Positions 26,501 through 49,033 of a DNA stretch of 64,000 nucleotides are shown here, in pieces. The DNA is from Glossina fuscipes (taxonomy: Eukaryota > Arthropoda > Insecta > Diptera > Glossinidae), in the NCBI RefSeq assembly GCF_014805625.2, contig NW_023998415.1:12294157-12358156 (forward strand). Direction: 5' to 3'. Numbering within the stretch: the first letter of the stretch is position 1; every line of letters starts with the position of its first letter. A model generated the notes under the pieces. The model did no database searches. It saw only the letters and a list, made by a program, of their open reading frames with translations, and was not told where the DNA came from. The position numbers and the translations under genes are program-made.

Positions 26501-27703
26501 ATTCTTCTATGTTGTTCTCTTCTCTTTAAGTTTTCATTTTTTTTTTTTTTTTTATTCATTTATTTATTTATTTATTTATTTATTTTTTTTGCTACTGTTT
26601 CAACTGCTTAGCGAAATAGTCTTTGTCGTAATAGCCTAGTATTACACTATCAAAATTAAGCTTAACAGCTATTTTTGTATTATTGAATTGAAATTATTTA
26701 TTTAATGTAGACTATATACATCGTATTGTATGCATTTGCACCATCAACATATCCACACGACTTCATCTACACCTGAGTGGAGGTTTAAAAAAAAAAAAAA
26801 AAAAAAAAAAAATTATTGAAAAACATTATTTTTTTTTTTTATTATTTATTTGCGTGGAAAGCTATGGATTGCCATGGAGAATTTTTGTGATGACTTTGGG
26901 CAAACACAGGGAGCGTATAAGGTTTGTGCAAATTGCTTGAAGATAAAGATAAAGAACGCATTGGAGATTCGCATACGCATTAAACGCATACGCTTCTGAC
27001 CTATCCAGCCATTGAGCAAGTACAAAACCATGGTTTCTTCAACAATATAAATAATATACTATATGTCCTCTATTCACTCTTGCAGAATATAGTGCATAAA
27101 CTGGCACATGTATCTATCCACAAACAATTAAATTAATTGTTTAGAATTGTTCATGTAAAACTCGTTCCATTTTTCTAAAGGACGGGAGGGGGGGGGGGGG
27201 GGGGGGTTGTTCATATGTTTTTTTCTTTCCAAATCAAGCGTAATTTCTTGTTATCAAAGTCGTTTATGTGATTACAATAAATCTTCATGAAAACTGTCTG
27301 CAAAAAAATTATCAAAATATGGACGAGGACGATAAAAATTTTCGAATCCATTTATTTGACGGCATCGTAAAATAGAGACAGACATCCTATGCAGCTAAAG
27401 ATTAGATAAAGAAAAATGAAAAAAAAAATGAAAGAAAAGTTCTAAAAGTAAACCCACATTAACAAAAATTAACTCAAAATACATCGGTATGTCCAGCGAG
27501 TAAAAGGATTAATAAACAACACAACGCTCACCAAGTCTCATGTGTTTAACGCATATCCAGCAATACTGCTGACAGGCCCATATAATTTCTGGATAGTGCC
27601 TGTCTTCAAATGATATATGTCAAATTTTCATTAATATTCCGACCGATCAGTTTACAAGTTACAAATGTTTTAGTGGCGTTACTTACGCAATAATTCAAAA
27701 CGG
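21859..27703. other. Intergenic, microsatellite-rich, no gene seen
   Basis: Homopolymers dominate: A run 23474-23503, A run 24725-24742, T runs near 25140 and 25209, A run 26787-26811. There is a TA run at 24260-24284 and a (TTTA)n stretch near 26556-26585. A frame at 26204-26491 (+) has a spaced Cys/His segment (CRACSKYYLLGPDIVRRHL), but nothing else supports a gene. Confidence 0.45.
27188..27206. repeat. Poly(G) run
   Basis: Nineteen consecutive G, preceded by GGGA. The length of such a run is often unreliable in assemblies. Confidence 0.85.
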
Positions 27704-28262
27704 ATGGAAAAATCCGAGTTTCGTGTTAATAAAGAATTGCTTTGTCATGCGAAAAAATGCCATTCAAGGAATGCAGTGGTGCGACAAATGTGTTTGTTTA
27801 TTGGCTGCTTCGTCGAGACGAATGGTAAAGGAGTCGTTTTCTGATTTCAATTGCGGCCGTGCAAACACCGACGATGCTCAATGCTTTGAACGCCCGGCCG
27901 AACTTGGCAGTTGCTCACAAAATTGTTTTGGGAAAAAGAAACAAGCAGCATGAATTAGCATGAATACCTGATATGTCAATGATATCAGGGAGCAGTGTAT
28001 TTATTAATTGTGCATGAATGTTCGTCCAAGAGAAAGCCTTTTACTTTAACTTTTAACAACAATTTGTCGACGATTTAGAGCGCGTTTTGGAGCTGTTTAG
28101 GCGAAATAGAAAGAATTTTTTCGCATGATATGTGACAATGGGTAAAATATGAATTCATTACTCTACTCTGAAGTGAAATCAGCAGTCAGCCGAGTGGACA
28201 ATAGTCAGCGAAAGCCTTCATAAGGACCAATAGAAGAGCGTCAATAAGAAAAATTTGTACCT
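27704..28262 (+). pseudogene. Mariner transposase fossil
   Basis: ATG at 27704 begins MEKSEFRV, then in a shifted frame LIKNCFVMRKNAIQGMQWCDK, FSDFNCGRANTDDAQCFERP and later VAHKIVLGKR; these match the N-terminal helix-turn-helix region of mariner transposases. From about 28070 one frame reads DLERVLELFRRNRKNFF, then YVTMGKI-stop-IHYSTLK-stop-NQQSAEWT, the region of the first catalytic aspartate, normally VTMDETWIHHYTPE. Here the usual D of 'MDE' reads G, and several stops and shifts interrupt the frame. The C-terminal half is not recognisable, nor are terminal inverted repeats. Inactive, truncated element. Confidence 0.85.
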
Positions 28263-29487
28263 AACGATCGAAACGTCTTGAAATTTTGACACATTTTGCT
28301 TGATGGCTAATACTATCCAGAAATCATACCGTTCTTCCAACACTGTTGCTATATACGTGTCAAACCAGAGACGTATTTGATGATAGCAGGATGTGATACT
28401 CGTAAGTTGTTTTTAAACAAAAGATTTGCTTAAATCGAGTTGGTTGGGTCATAACTTTCAAAAAGAGGCAGATACAAAGGAAGCATCGAATGCTTGAAAG
28501 GTTGTGTTTTATGTAAGAGGTTTTTGAAAAAATACTTCTGTAACGGTGCACCTAAGTTGTTCGCATTCTGCGAACGAAATGTAAACTGGCCTAAAATCAC
28601 AAGCCGGCGGAAAGTGCATAAATATATATATATATATGTACACATATATAATAGTATATCGTAAACGCCCTTTCAACTCCTTGTTGAGATCATGTTGGTA
28701 TCACTGAATTGTGATTTTTAAAAAATTTACTCACAAATTATCTACAGAAATTTATATTTACAATGATTCTTCTTCCGATTCCCGATTTCTTGACTCGCCT
28801 GACTTTATTGAAATCTTATTTGGTGTTTGAACAAAGTTCATGTCTCTACGCAAGCTATTGAAATCGTAACCGTAATTCAAGAGACAGACAGACGCAGCTG
28901 AATTGATCTTTTTTTATATAATGCTGATCAAAAATATTATTAAAACACGCAGACTAGACTAACAGGAGATCTCAAACAGTTATGAGGGGATGTTTCAACA
29001 GTGAACTATCATGGAATCAATAAACTCAAATGTATTTATTCTTCGAATATCAAATCATTTAGCCTAAAACATTTTCAATCAATTCCAGAAATGATTTTTT
29101 TAAAATCCTTTCAATATACATACGCACCGTGGCTACGGTTGCTGCATTTCTTAATAAACACTTGTCGCGTATAATGAATCTTTTATAGTTTAGAAGCAGT
29201 TGAGCGTTGCAAGCAATTGCATATATTCGATGCTTCAATCCCAAACACAATGATTTCGTCAATACAATCCACAATCATTTCTTTGTCGTCAATACCGTAC
29301 AAATTAGTAAACTATCTTCTCGAAAGCAAACAATCATAGAATCGAATCGAAAAATGTTAGTAAAAGCTACGAATGCTTTTTAGATAAAAGGTCTATAGAT
29401 CAAAAACTCATATATGGAGATATGGCTAAGGTCTTGGTAATTGAACTAAATTAGTTCAGAAATAAATAAGAAATTTCAAGATAAAAG
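28263..29487. other. Intergenic, no gene seen
   Basis: No gene recognised. A short TA tract lies near 28621-28636, and 'ttccgattcccgatttc' near 28773 resembles a repeat near 63910-63940. Confidence 0.45.
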
Positions 29488-29819
29488 ATGTTAAAGGTGC
29501 GAAACAATTTGGTTATTGTGGTAGATTGCCGCAGCGAAGATGAACTTGAAAAAGCTAAAGTAGCCATCGAAAGATTCCTGCTTAAGCATTGCGAAATTTA
29601 GTTGGCCAGAAAAACCTTAGATTTAAATTTAGATTTATAATAAGCGAATATGAGAAGGATGAACTCACTGAAAAATTTCACAGGCAAAGCGATATGATAA
29701 GCAATAGTCAGTTAGGAATTGCCAGGAAGCAAAAAAAAGTTGGGGTAATAATAATAAATAAAGCTTTGTCTTCGTTCCATGAAATACCTGCCGAAGAAAC
29801 ACTATATGCAGATTGGTAA
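29488..29819 (+). pseudogene. LINE ORF1 (gag-like) remnant
   Basis: From ATG at 29488 the frame reads MLKVRNNLVIVVDCRSEDEL then EKAKVAIERFLLKH and stops near 29600. In a second frame it continues FRFIISEYEKDELTEKFHRQ, QKKVGVIIINKALSSFHEIP and ETLYADW, ending at TAA (29817-29819). This order fits insect LINE ORF1 proteins: a nucleic-acid-binding segment, then 'PR..I......T.EE....I..QN', then a segment ending 'L..GW' just before the zinc knuckles, which are missing here. One frameshift and the truncation show it is inactive. No ORF2 is adjacent. Confidence 0.5.
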
Positions 29820-29851
29820 ACGTATAAATTATTGTATATGATGTGACGGTG

Positions 29852-29853
<2 letters not shown>

Positions 29854-29891
<38 letters not shown>
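29854..29891. repeat. (GA)n microsatellite
   Basis: GA dinucleotide run of about 38 bases. Confidence 0.95.
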
Positions 29892-29894
<3 letters not shown>

Positions 29895-31746
29895 CGGTCT
29901 GAACATAGCTGAATAGTGTAAGAACTAACATGTTTGTGTCAAATGTTACAGTAGCCATAAATTGATTGTATGTTAAATGTACAAATCATATAAAAATAAA
30001 AAACTTTAGACTTAGTTTAGGCATTAATCACTCGACATTTAGCGAATTCTCTCTAATGTGCATAAACAAATTAAAATTAGTTAAGAGAGATTGATTGATC
30101 ATTAAATAGTCGAACTTAGTTATTGTGCACGTAGAAGGGAGCTTTAAAAAATCTAAAATCAATTTGATTAATTGTTTGCTATCTTTGTCATTAATTGACG
30201 TCACAGGTATAACTGAAATTTGGTGCAAGCCGGATACTTACTAACAATAGGTTTCACGAAATAAATGAATGCAATTTATTATGACTTGATGCGGCCCGCG
30301 ACCCTGATTGAATCGATACCTATATGATCAAAATGATTCTAAGCTATAACTAATGGTCTAAGTTAAAATCAGGCAATAATCGTGTGGTTACTAATTGCAA
30401 ATTTTCCAATTTCTAATTAATGAAAATTTACTGTTTTTAAGAAACTTAAGCTGATTTCTTTGAAAGACTATCGTCTAGTTTTCGTCTAATTTTGCCCAAC
30501 TTTACCCAAAAGTTTTTGAAAGCTTATTAGAAGATTAAATCTAAAATCGAGAAATTTTTTTGCACTCTAACCATTGGGGCTGTAAGTGTAGTCATAGTTG
30601 TAACAGCTAGGGAAGGTGTTCGCACCTATGACTATGGTTGCAGCAATTTACACATTTTAATAATTTGATTGATTTCTTAATACCTCCGATACCATGGATC
30701 ATTATTATCTTCTAATGGAAAAGTTGGAGAGTTAGAGAGAGATTTACTTTGATTTCAGCCTTAGGGTGATTATGTTCATGAACTTTTTTTTTTGGTAAAC
30801 CAATATCAACGCCTTAAGCTTGACTGCTCATATTTATTTATATTTGTTCACTTTATTGCTGGATTATGGGCTGATGAGTGTATTCGGCGCTTGTGCACTC
30901 AATGGTGACCGTTATTAAAATATGATAAGAACATAGTTTGTTGTTGCGCCTCATAGCAAATAAGTAATATTTCAGCAGATAAATAATTTCGGTACTAATA
31001 CGAGACGATACTTCTGATTTCGAAAAAGCGAAGTTAAGTCATAAGAGTGCAACTTTCAGAAAAAGTATACGTAAATGTAGACTTTAAAATGTTGGCTTAT
31101 AAATCCAACCGAAAAATTAATAAATAAAAAGAAATCGATAAAGCACCCTATACATTAGAAAGTTTATGGGTTGACTTGAGCTGTAAGTATTTAATAAAGA
31201 ATCAAAATTAAAACAAGTATATGTTATTTTCTGATATTTTGAATTTGTTACCTTTGGGTTTTCATTGCTTACATTGCTTTACATTGCTAAGAGAAACTAT
31301 ATATTGATCGCTGTCACAAGAAACTTTTGCCCAAAATATAATAATCAGACTTCAATGAATATATAGGTCTTGGTACTTCTCGCACAAGTGGCGATTGTTA
31401 GTCTTCCAAAAAAAAAAAAATCTGATCAAATATATACACTAAACAAACACAAAATTAAGTTCACGTATTAAAAAATATCATTAAGTGCTGCATGTTGTGA
31501 TTTAGTTTAGCAATATTCTGCCATAATTAGGCAAACGAAAAAATATATTAAGCCTTTTTATCTCAATAGTTCCGATAGTAATTCAATTTTTAAAATCTTT
31601 ACCGAGTTGTGATATACTACTACTACGATAGAATGGATAGCCACGACGACTATCAAGATAATATAATAGACTACAGTTAGAACATGTCTTAATATCAATG
31701 TTAAAGAAAAGGCTTAGTTTTTCCTGTTTTTTTTTCTTTTTTAAAC
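29892..31746. other. Intergenic, no gene seen
   Basis: AT-rich sequence without recognisable exons or elements. A small inverted-repeat-like pair 'gtagtcatagttgtaacagc' / 'acctatgactatggttgcagc' lies near 30590-30645. Confidence 0.5.
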
Positions 31747-31752
31747 TTTATT
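31747..31752 (-). terminator. sens: Candidate polyadenylation signal for sens
   Basis: AATAAA on the minus strand. It is the first canonical hexamer downstream of the sens stop codon that I find, about 1.4 kb away and just beyond an assembly gap. An ATTAAA at 33035-33030 would give a much shorter 3' UTR. Which one is used cannot be told from sequence. Confidence 0.35.
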
Positions 31753-31776
31753 TGTACAAGAATAATTTTTTGAATA

Positions 31777-31778
<2 letters not shown>

Positions 31779-31814
<36 letters not shown>

Positions 31815-31914
31815 NNNNNNNNNNNNNNNNNNNNNNNNNNNNNNNNNNNNNNNNNNNNNNNNNNNNNNNNNNNNNNNNNNNNNNNNNNNNNNNNNNNNNN
31901 NNNNNNNNNNNNNN

Positions 31915-31956
<42 letters not shown>
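31779..31956. other. Assembly gap of 100 N inside poly(A)
   Basis: A run (31779-31814), exactly 100 N (31815-31914), A run (31915-31956). Most simply, one long poly(A) the assembler could not span. It probably lies in or just past the 3' UTR of sens, where it reads as poly(T) on the sense strand. Confidence 0.95.
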
Positions 31957-31961
<5 letters not shown>

Positions 31962-32180
31962 TTATCGATTATAAAATTAAATTATAAATATATAAATAAA
32001 AGCATCAAATAGAATCCTAATTAAGGAAATGGCTTATAAAGAAGAAGGAAACTTAAGTGAAATAAAAAAATAAATTAAAATCAATTTCTTTTCTAATAAC
32101 CTTCAGTACATGAAAAATTATGAAAATATGACATATACCTACAGACAGATAGTTAAGTGTTTTAAGGTAAAAATAAATAT

Positions 32181-32188
32181 TCTTTGGT
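32181..32188 (-). promoter_or_regulatory. miR-9a 8-mer seed match
   Basis: The minus strand reads ACCAAAGA, the perfect 8-mer target for the miR-9 seed (miRNA 5' end UCUUUGGU). A 6-mer CCAAAG lies at 33013-33008. In Drosophila, miR-9a is known to repress senseless through its 3' UTR to keep sensory-organ number precise, so a site here is biologically expected. An 8-mer can also occur by chance. Confidence 0.5.
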
Positions 32189-32877
32189 ACGTTTAGCTGT
32201 TATTTTGTTTTCGTTTTTGTTTAAATAAGAAATTTTGCCAAATTACACAAACAAAAAAAAAAAAAAACAAAAAAAAAGAATATATTCAATAAATTTTAAG
32301 ATTATAAATAAATTAACTAAAAAAAGAAAATACAGTAAATTTAAAAATAATTAATAATTAAGGACGGTATTAGGTTCGATCTAGAAATGATCCGTGCCGG
32401 GAGTTATTCCCTGCTCTTCCTTCTTTCAAGTAATGTTTGCTATGCGTTTTACAAACGTTAATATAACTTCGCGGTGATATAATAAACGATACACTTGAAC
32501 CGAAGCGAAGAACCAACAGATTTCTGTTCAGTCTGTTACGCTAAATTTGGCTCGGACCTACATTGGGAGAATGTTTGATGCGCGGTAACGTGTTTCGAAA
32601 CAAAAGCGTGATATGGACACGTCCTTGTAGTATCTCAGTGCAACTATTAAGACCTTTAGCTGCAATTATGTCTTCACAAATACATGCCCAAGCAGACGAT
32701 TTTTTATCTCTTTCGTATCTGTCTGTCTTAGTCCTACATACATTCTTCATAAATGCCATATCGTTCCATCGTAGAAATACAATTTTGTGTCAGAGATGGT
32801 GGTGGGGCGTGGATTGCAAATAATTGCAAGTCGTCTGTTTCCATTTCGTTTACCGTTAGTTACCGTTTACATGCGTC

Positions 32878-32880
<3 letters not shown>

Positions 32881-32913
<33 letters not shown>
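32881..32913. repeat. (AT)n microsatellite
   Basis: AT dinucleotide run in the presumed sens 3' UTR. Confidence 0.9.
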
Positions 32914-32917
<4 letters not shown>

Positions 32918-33083
32918 TAAATATTATACTTAACATTTTTAAAAATTTATGTAAAAATAAAAAAAAAAAAAAAAAAAAACGAAGTAGAAAAATAGAGCCT
33001 ATATAAACTTTGGCTTTGAGAGACTTAGCTTTAATATATATCAACTGGGATTTAAATACACACTTATATTAATTGAATATCTC

Positions 33084-33145
33084 CGCTTGCTGGCTTGCTT
33101 ACTTGCTTCCTTGCTTCCTTGCTTGCTTGCTTGCTGGCCTGCTGG
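33084..33145. repeat. (CTTG/CTTC)n tetranucleotide repeat
   Basis: Imperfect GCTT-based tetranucleotide repeat starting about 25 bases after the sens stop codon. Confidence 0.85.
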
Positions 33146-33170
33146 AGATAGTAAAACAGAAAAAAGTCTT

Positions 33171-44166
<10,996 letters not shown>

Positions 44167-44499
44167 TTTTCTGTTCTTTTCTCTTTTCTGTTATTTGTTA
44201 AGAGCTTTTGTGTAATGCTTTAGAAAACTTCAAGTGTTGCAATCGTTTAAGTTACTTTCTTTCAATTTGAACTAACATTTTGAAAAATCAAAATAAAAAT
44301 ATTTATATATATTTATGTATGTTTTTTAATAGAAATTCGTATATATATATATATATATATATATCTTTCACGAACACACTATACATTGTTTATTTTAAGA
44401 CGTTTCGTTAATATTTAATAGCACAACACATTAGAAGTCGACAGTTTTAATTTTCTTAAGAGCAAAACGTCTGTACTGTTTGGTGCTTGGCACCTGACT
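44167..44499 (-). other. sens: sens 5' UTR (inferred)
   Basis: 333 bases between the predicted start site at 44499 and the ATG. It contains a TA run (44364-44339) and a pyrimidine-rich segment before the ATG. An unseen non-coding first exon further upstream cannot be excluded. Confidence 0.55.
44339..44364. repeat. (TA)n microsatellite
   Basis: TA run inside the inferred sens 5' UTR. Confidence 0.9.
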
Positions 44500-44504
44500 G
44501 AATC
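44467..44504 (-). promoter_or_regulatory. sens: sens core promoter: Inr plus DPE
   Basis: On the minus strand TCAGTC (44501-44496) is a perfect fly initiator (TCAGTY) with A+1 at 44499. AGACGT (44472-44467) falls exactly at +28 to +33 and fits the downstream promoter element RGWYVT at every position. The MTE window (+18 to +27) fits partly. An E-box CAGGTG overlaps +5 to +10 within a small palindrome GGTGC-CAA-GCACC. No TATA box lies at -30. Exact Inr-DPE spacing is required in flies, so the match is meaningful. Confidence 0.65.
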
Positions 44505-45086
44505 TTTTATCGATGGCTAAATTCTGAAAAGAGTCCAGTATGATGCACACGGTAAAATAAAACACTCTAAACAAAATTGTCCGCAATAATCACAAAAAAA
44601 AAAAAAATAAATAAATAAATAAATAAAAAAAAGTAAAATGAAAATACAAAAAAAAAAGAAAAAAATAATACAAAAATAAAAAAAGAAAACTAAAAAAACT
44701 GAGAACCACATAAAACCAAAGCCTAACAGCAACAGTAATAACAAACAACCAGTGTTAACACAGTCACGCTCAAACACATATATACGTTAACCAAGTATCA
44801 ACGCCGGCAACGACGAGTAGAAAACGAAGGTTAAGCGAATTGGAAGAAAGAAACAGAATACGAATCAAAACGGGCTCAAACCTTTACTAACTGTTGTTGT
44901 TATTATCACCGTATGTTACCTTTTCTGCCATGAAGAGGAGTGCACCCTTATATTTGAGAGCGTTTTTAACATATGCGTTTGTATGCATACTTGCTTTCCG
45001 TATCAGTAGAGAGGTTTGAGAAGGAGAGCATAAGTATTCTCTTACTTTTCAAGATTTTGTCTTTTCCTCATAGATTACTTCACGCA

Positions 45087-45089
<3 letters not shown>

Positions 45090-45129
<40 letters not shown>

Positions 45130-45145
45130 AGAGGTATATATAAAA

Positions 45146-45176
<31 letters not shown>
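45090..45176. repeat. Compound (TA)n microsatellite
   Basis: Two TA runs (about 45090-45121 and 45149-45176) separated by a TATG/AGAGG spacer. Confidence 0.9.
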
Positions 45177-45177
<1 letters not shown>

Positions 45178-45275
45178 CTGTTTTTGTGTGTTGCTGGTTT
45201 TCTCTTATCCTTTAACTATTCTAAAAGGGTCAGAACCTCACAGTCACAAAGCATTAACGAAGCAGACAAGAGTTT

Positions 45276-45307
45276 TATAAAAGCCCTGTACGGATCAGTT
45301 CAGTTCA
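45276..45307 (+). promoter_or_regulatory. Promoter-like TATA box with tandem initiators, divergent from sens
   Basis: TATAAAAG at 45276-45283 is followed by TCAGTTCAGTTCAG (45295-45308), three overlapping initiator-like words. The second puts A+1 at 45302, 26 bases from the TATA start; the third, weaker one (TCAGCG) puts it 31 bases away. It points away from sens, and no gene is visible downstream. It could drive a non-coding transcript or be chance. Confidence 0.3.
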
Positions 45308-47719
45308 GCGCAGTTATTTTTCTGGCATATAAATGTATGGGTGTGCTAGCGTGCAGTAAGTATATATATATGTACGAGTGAGTTTATGAATACTTAGTAT
45401 AGCAGTAGCACGCGTTCTCTATTACTAATTGATCTGAGCGTTTGGCGGGCGTTTTGCTGCTGTTCTTGTTATTGTATTTTGCACAACTGACACTTTTTCT
45501 GTTGCCGTATGATTCTACTCTGCACTTTGGTACAATGACTAAACCTTTGCAATACATACTATAAACACGAACGTAACATATTTACCCTATACATGTAGTC
45601 TCTTTTAATACAATATACGATCTGCATTATGTTGAACATGTCATTAAATTTGTTATACAAGCATTTGTAAACATTGCGCGTAGATCTATTCGCACCAGAG
45701 AATATCTCAAGTACTGTAAATAAGTAGGTGTTATTTTTTATTGGTTTCCCTCCGCTTTTATATATAGTTTTGTTATATCCGTCACATGTAGGGGCTATTC
45801 GTTGGTAAATGTTAAATAGTATGAGAATCGCTGCATATAAAATGCTCAAGTAATTGTGAAAGTATAACGGATCGTGAGATGGAATATAAAAAATGCTTTT
45901 CACTGATATTTTATGCCTAAGATTTTAGACCAATTTTCTTAATGAGGTCACAAGTTACTAAAGTTGAGTTTCGATATTTTTTTTTATATTTATTATGCTT
46001 ACGATAGGACCAAGTTCAATTTCAAATTTGATTTATGGAATTTAATCGGAAATAGTTGAATTCATTTTAATTTCCACGTAAGTCCTTGCTATTCTGTTTA
46101 TTCTCAGTATATATAGATACAGGAATTATCAAAGCGATAAGACTAGATCAGGTGATTGGAAAATCTTATGTATATATTCCGTGATAATTTGAAATGTTTT
46201 CGAATCGATGCAATATATGTTGCTTGTGGTGCAATAGTTCAAATAATTTCGATAAGACGAGGGATGCGTTTATTTATTAAAAAATTTTTTTTTTCATTAA
46301 AAAAAGATTTCTAAAAAATGTTATTAAAATGACTTTCAGGTTATGTACACTACTTTCGGAAATTTCGTGTAAGTGATGCTGTTAGCGGTGAAAATATATA
46401 AAATTCCTACGCTTAATTAAGTTGCAGTCGCGCACGCACCATGATATCAGAAATCTGTAAGGTAATATGACTTTCGTGTTCATTACTACTCTCAAGACTG
46501 TTTTGTTCGTTTTCAAATGTGTTAGAGAGGAGCTTGACGTTGCAACAGTAATCCTAACGGTAACTAATTGCTAAGTGAACTCTGTCATATTGTTCAATTC
46601 GAAAGCTGGCGATAAGCGATAAATGTTCAAAATCCTTAAAATAGCTTACGCCATCAAATCATTAAGTAAAACTGATTGTCGGTTGTAAAAAAATAAGTAA
46701 AAATTCATAAAAAGATTTGTCTTAGTTATGAAATTTCTGATTGATTTACATCCAGTTCAGCGTTATTGATAACGTTTTTCGACGAGTATTGTACATTAGT
46801 TTCATTTATTTAAATCATGCATTCAATCATACATCCGTATTTGCAAATTTCAAACACTATCTTGTAATAGTTGTTTAGATTTCATAGTTTTTTTTAAATT
46901 ATTATGTTCGGGTCGTTCATCTACGAAATGATTTAATTTCCACGTAAAAAATTTTCTCCATTTCGTTAATTATTTCGATTATTATTCATGGAAATAAAAA
47001 CGAAGAAAAAATGATCGCTTTTTGATTTGAACACATAATGCATTTATATTATTCGAAGACGTTGATCCGTTCTTCTGCTTTATATTTCTGGAGCGAAGAT
47101 ATTGAAATCCCAAATAATCATAATCAAAAACTTTCAAAACGACGCTTAACCTTCTTCTTCTACAGTGTCTACGAAATAAATGAAAGACATAATACTTATT
47201 CCATAAGTTATGGCAAGAGTCCTATTAGTGCATGTCGTCGTACACCCATTAGCAATGAAAAACTCAAATGTTCATTTTATGATATTTTACGAATAAATTT
47301 GCTTTGTATTGAATGAATGAAGAAAACTGTATATATTTGTTTGTATTTAGAAACGCATTGGAAACTTGATATATTTTAGTTTGTTATTGCGCGATTTTTT
47401 TCCTTTATAAGCGCTTCTGATGGCTGGCTACGTGTGGAAAACGTAATACTGAATTTTCCTATTAATGCCCCTGTAAGGTCTAAGGAAAGCTAAAGGTAAT
47501 AAACAGATTCGCGGTGATTTCTATTCCAAGCTCGGAGAAAGCAAGGATTTCGATCCCAATATATATTCGCTTAGGAAATAAAATAAAATAAAAATAGAGA
47601 ATTGTGCGATCTTTTCCATTCCTTCAATGTATGTGAATGTGTCTTTATTTATTATCTTTGAAATGTGCATATGTTTTAATTGTACATTTTATTCATTCAT
47701 AGAAATCATTTAATTGAAT

Positions 47720-47760
<41 letters not shown>

Positions 47761-48954
47761 GAATAAACAGCAACAAGAAAGGAAAATCATATAAAATCGT
47801 TCACAAGTCAAAGTTACCGCCTTCATATAGCCGAACAACCAATCACAGGCCAGTTGAAAGCAATAGCATATAATTTCACACGAAGTGTAAAGGCATTCTT
47901 CTCTGTCAGTCCATTGCTATGTATGAGTATGTTTGAAGATTTGTTTGTTGTGCGCTAGTTTGGTTCGACGAAACTCACCACCTTTTGCTTTGCAAGCGAC
48001 AAGAGAGAGGAAAACGCGCATATGAACATACTATAAATAACAACAAATGCTTCACAAAGGCATGCACCCATGTATAACATATATAATAATAAACAGATTA
48101 GGGTGAAATTTGTAAAATTTTATATAGACGATAAGCACCGCAGTGCCATTAGTTAATTGTAAAGCAATCGGGCATTTCTTATCTATGGCATATGCATTGT
48201 TAGGTATTATGTGTATTTATGTGTACTATTGTGAGCAGAGATTAAAAGTAAAACAATTATTTTATATATATATATGTATTTATTATAAAACTGAACATAT
48301 TTTTTTACATGAAATTTGAAATCAACTTTTATGTTAAGATTTGTTTTTGTTTTTATAAATAAATAAAATTTTTTTTTTTTTTTTGCGTTCTTGCGTTCAA
48401 TTAACACCTAATTGCTAAGAAGCAGTATATTTGAATTCATTAGGCTAAAGATGAACGAGCTTTGGTTTACGCGAAAAATCAAAAAAACTTCGAACTGAAA
48501 GGAAAACAATTAGTCTCATTGAAGATTGCAATCCTATTCGAAACCAGGTAGGAGAAAGTTACCGCATTGCTTGGAAATGTTACGTGAAAGGAAGAATTAT
48601 TTTAACAAGATATCGTAGGTAACGGGAAAACACTAAAAATCATTTACCTGCAAGATGACTTATGTAGGTATAAGTTTTGTGGTAGCTTGATTTCTTTTAG
48701 CTAATTTTTAAGTGGTAACACTACAAAGAAATCTTTGACCAAAAATTTTATAAAATCTTCTTAATTTATTTTAAAACCAGTAAAAACACTACAGTGGGCT
48801 ACGGGCCACAGCTTCGCTTAAGACCGTTATCGATATAACGATTTTTCAGTATAAAGCGTTACATGAGATGCGGTGAAAACAATGGATCCGGATCATTTTG
48901 AATAGGCTTGGGTCAAAATACGCCGGTGGACGTAATTTAAGCAAAATATTTGAA

Positions 48955-49033
48955 AAATAGCGACCTGTAGGTCGCACAAAAAAAAAAAAAAATAAGGCAA
49001 ACAGACGTACAGACGGACAAACAATCTTTCACT
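48955..49033 (+). repeat. Dispersed fly repeat, copy 2
   Basis: The short palindrome GCGACCTGTAGGTCGC, an A tract, then ggcaaacagacgtacagacg followed by gacaa. The same order (gcgatctataggttg, A tract, agacggacagac) occurs in copy 3, so the two are homologous. Confidence 0.55.

Larger units (their letters stand above)
31753..33170 (-). other. sens: Presumed 3' UTR of sens
   Basis: This follows the sens stop codon on the minus strand. It contains a (GCAA/GGAA)n stretch right after the stop (33145-33084), an AT repeat (32913-32881), a stretch of ordinary complexity (32880-32350) and a seed match for miR-9a (32188-32181). No AATAAA occurs on the sense strand across it, which is unusual for such AT-rich DNA and fits a transcribed 3' UTR. 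Its true end is not established and the assembly gap lies inside it. Confidence 0.45.

Noticed and set aside
33084..33145. CRISPR-like regular repeat
   Set aside because: A simple tetranucleotide microsatellite; no spacers, and the genome is animal.
44921..44935. Upstream minus-strand ATGGCAGAAAAG followed by GT as a possible first coding exon of sens
   Set aside because: An in-frame stop (44199-44197) directly precedes the exon 1 ATG, so an upstream coding exon could not read into it.
45559..45903. 114-residue open frame on the minus strand
   Set aside because: Composition is like the AT-rich background, with no recognisable motif or splice context.
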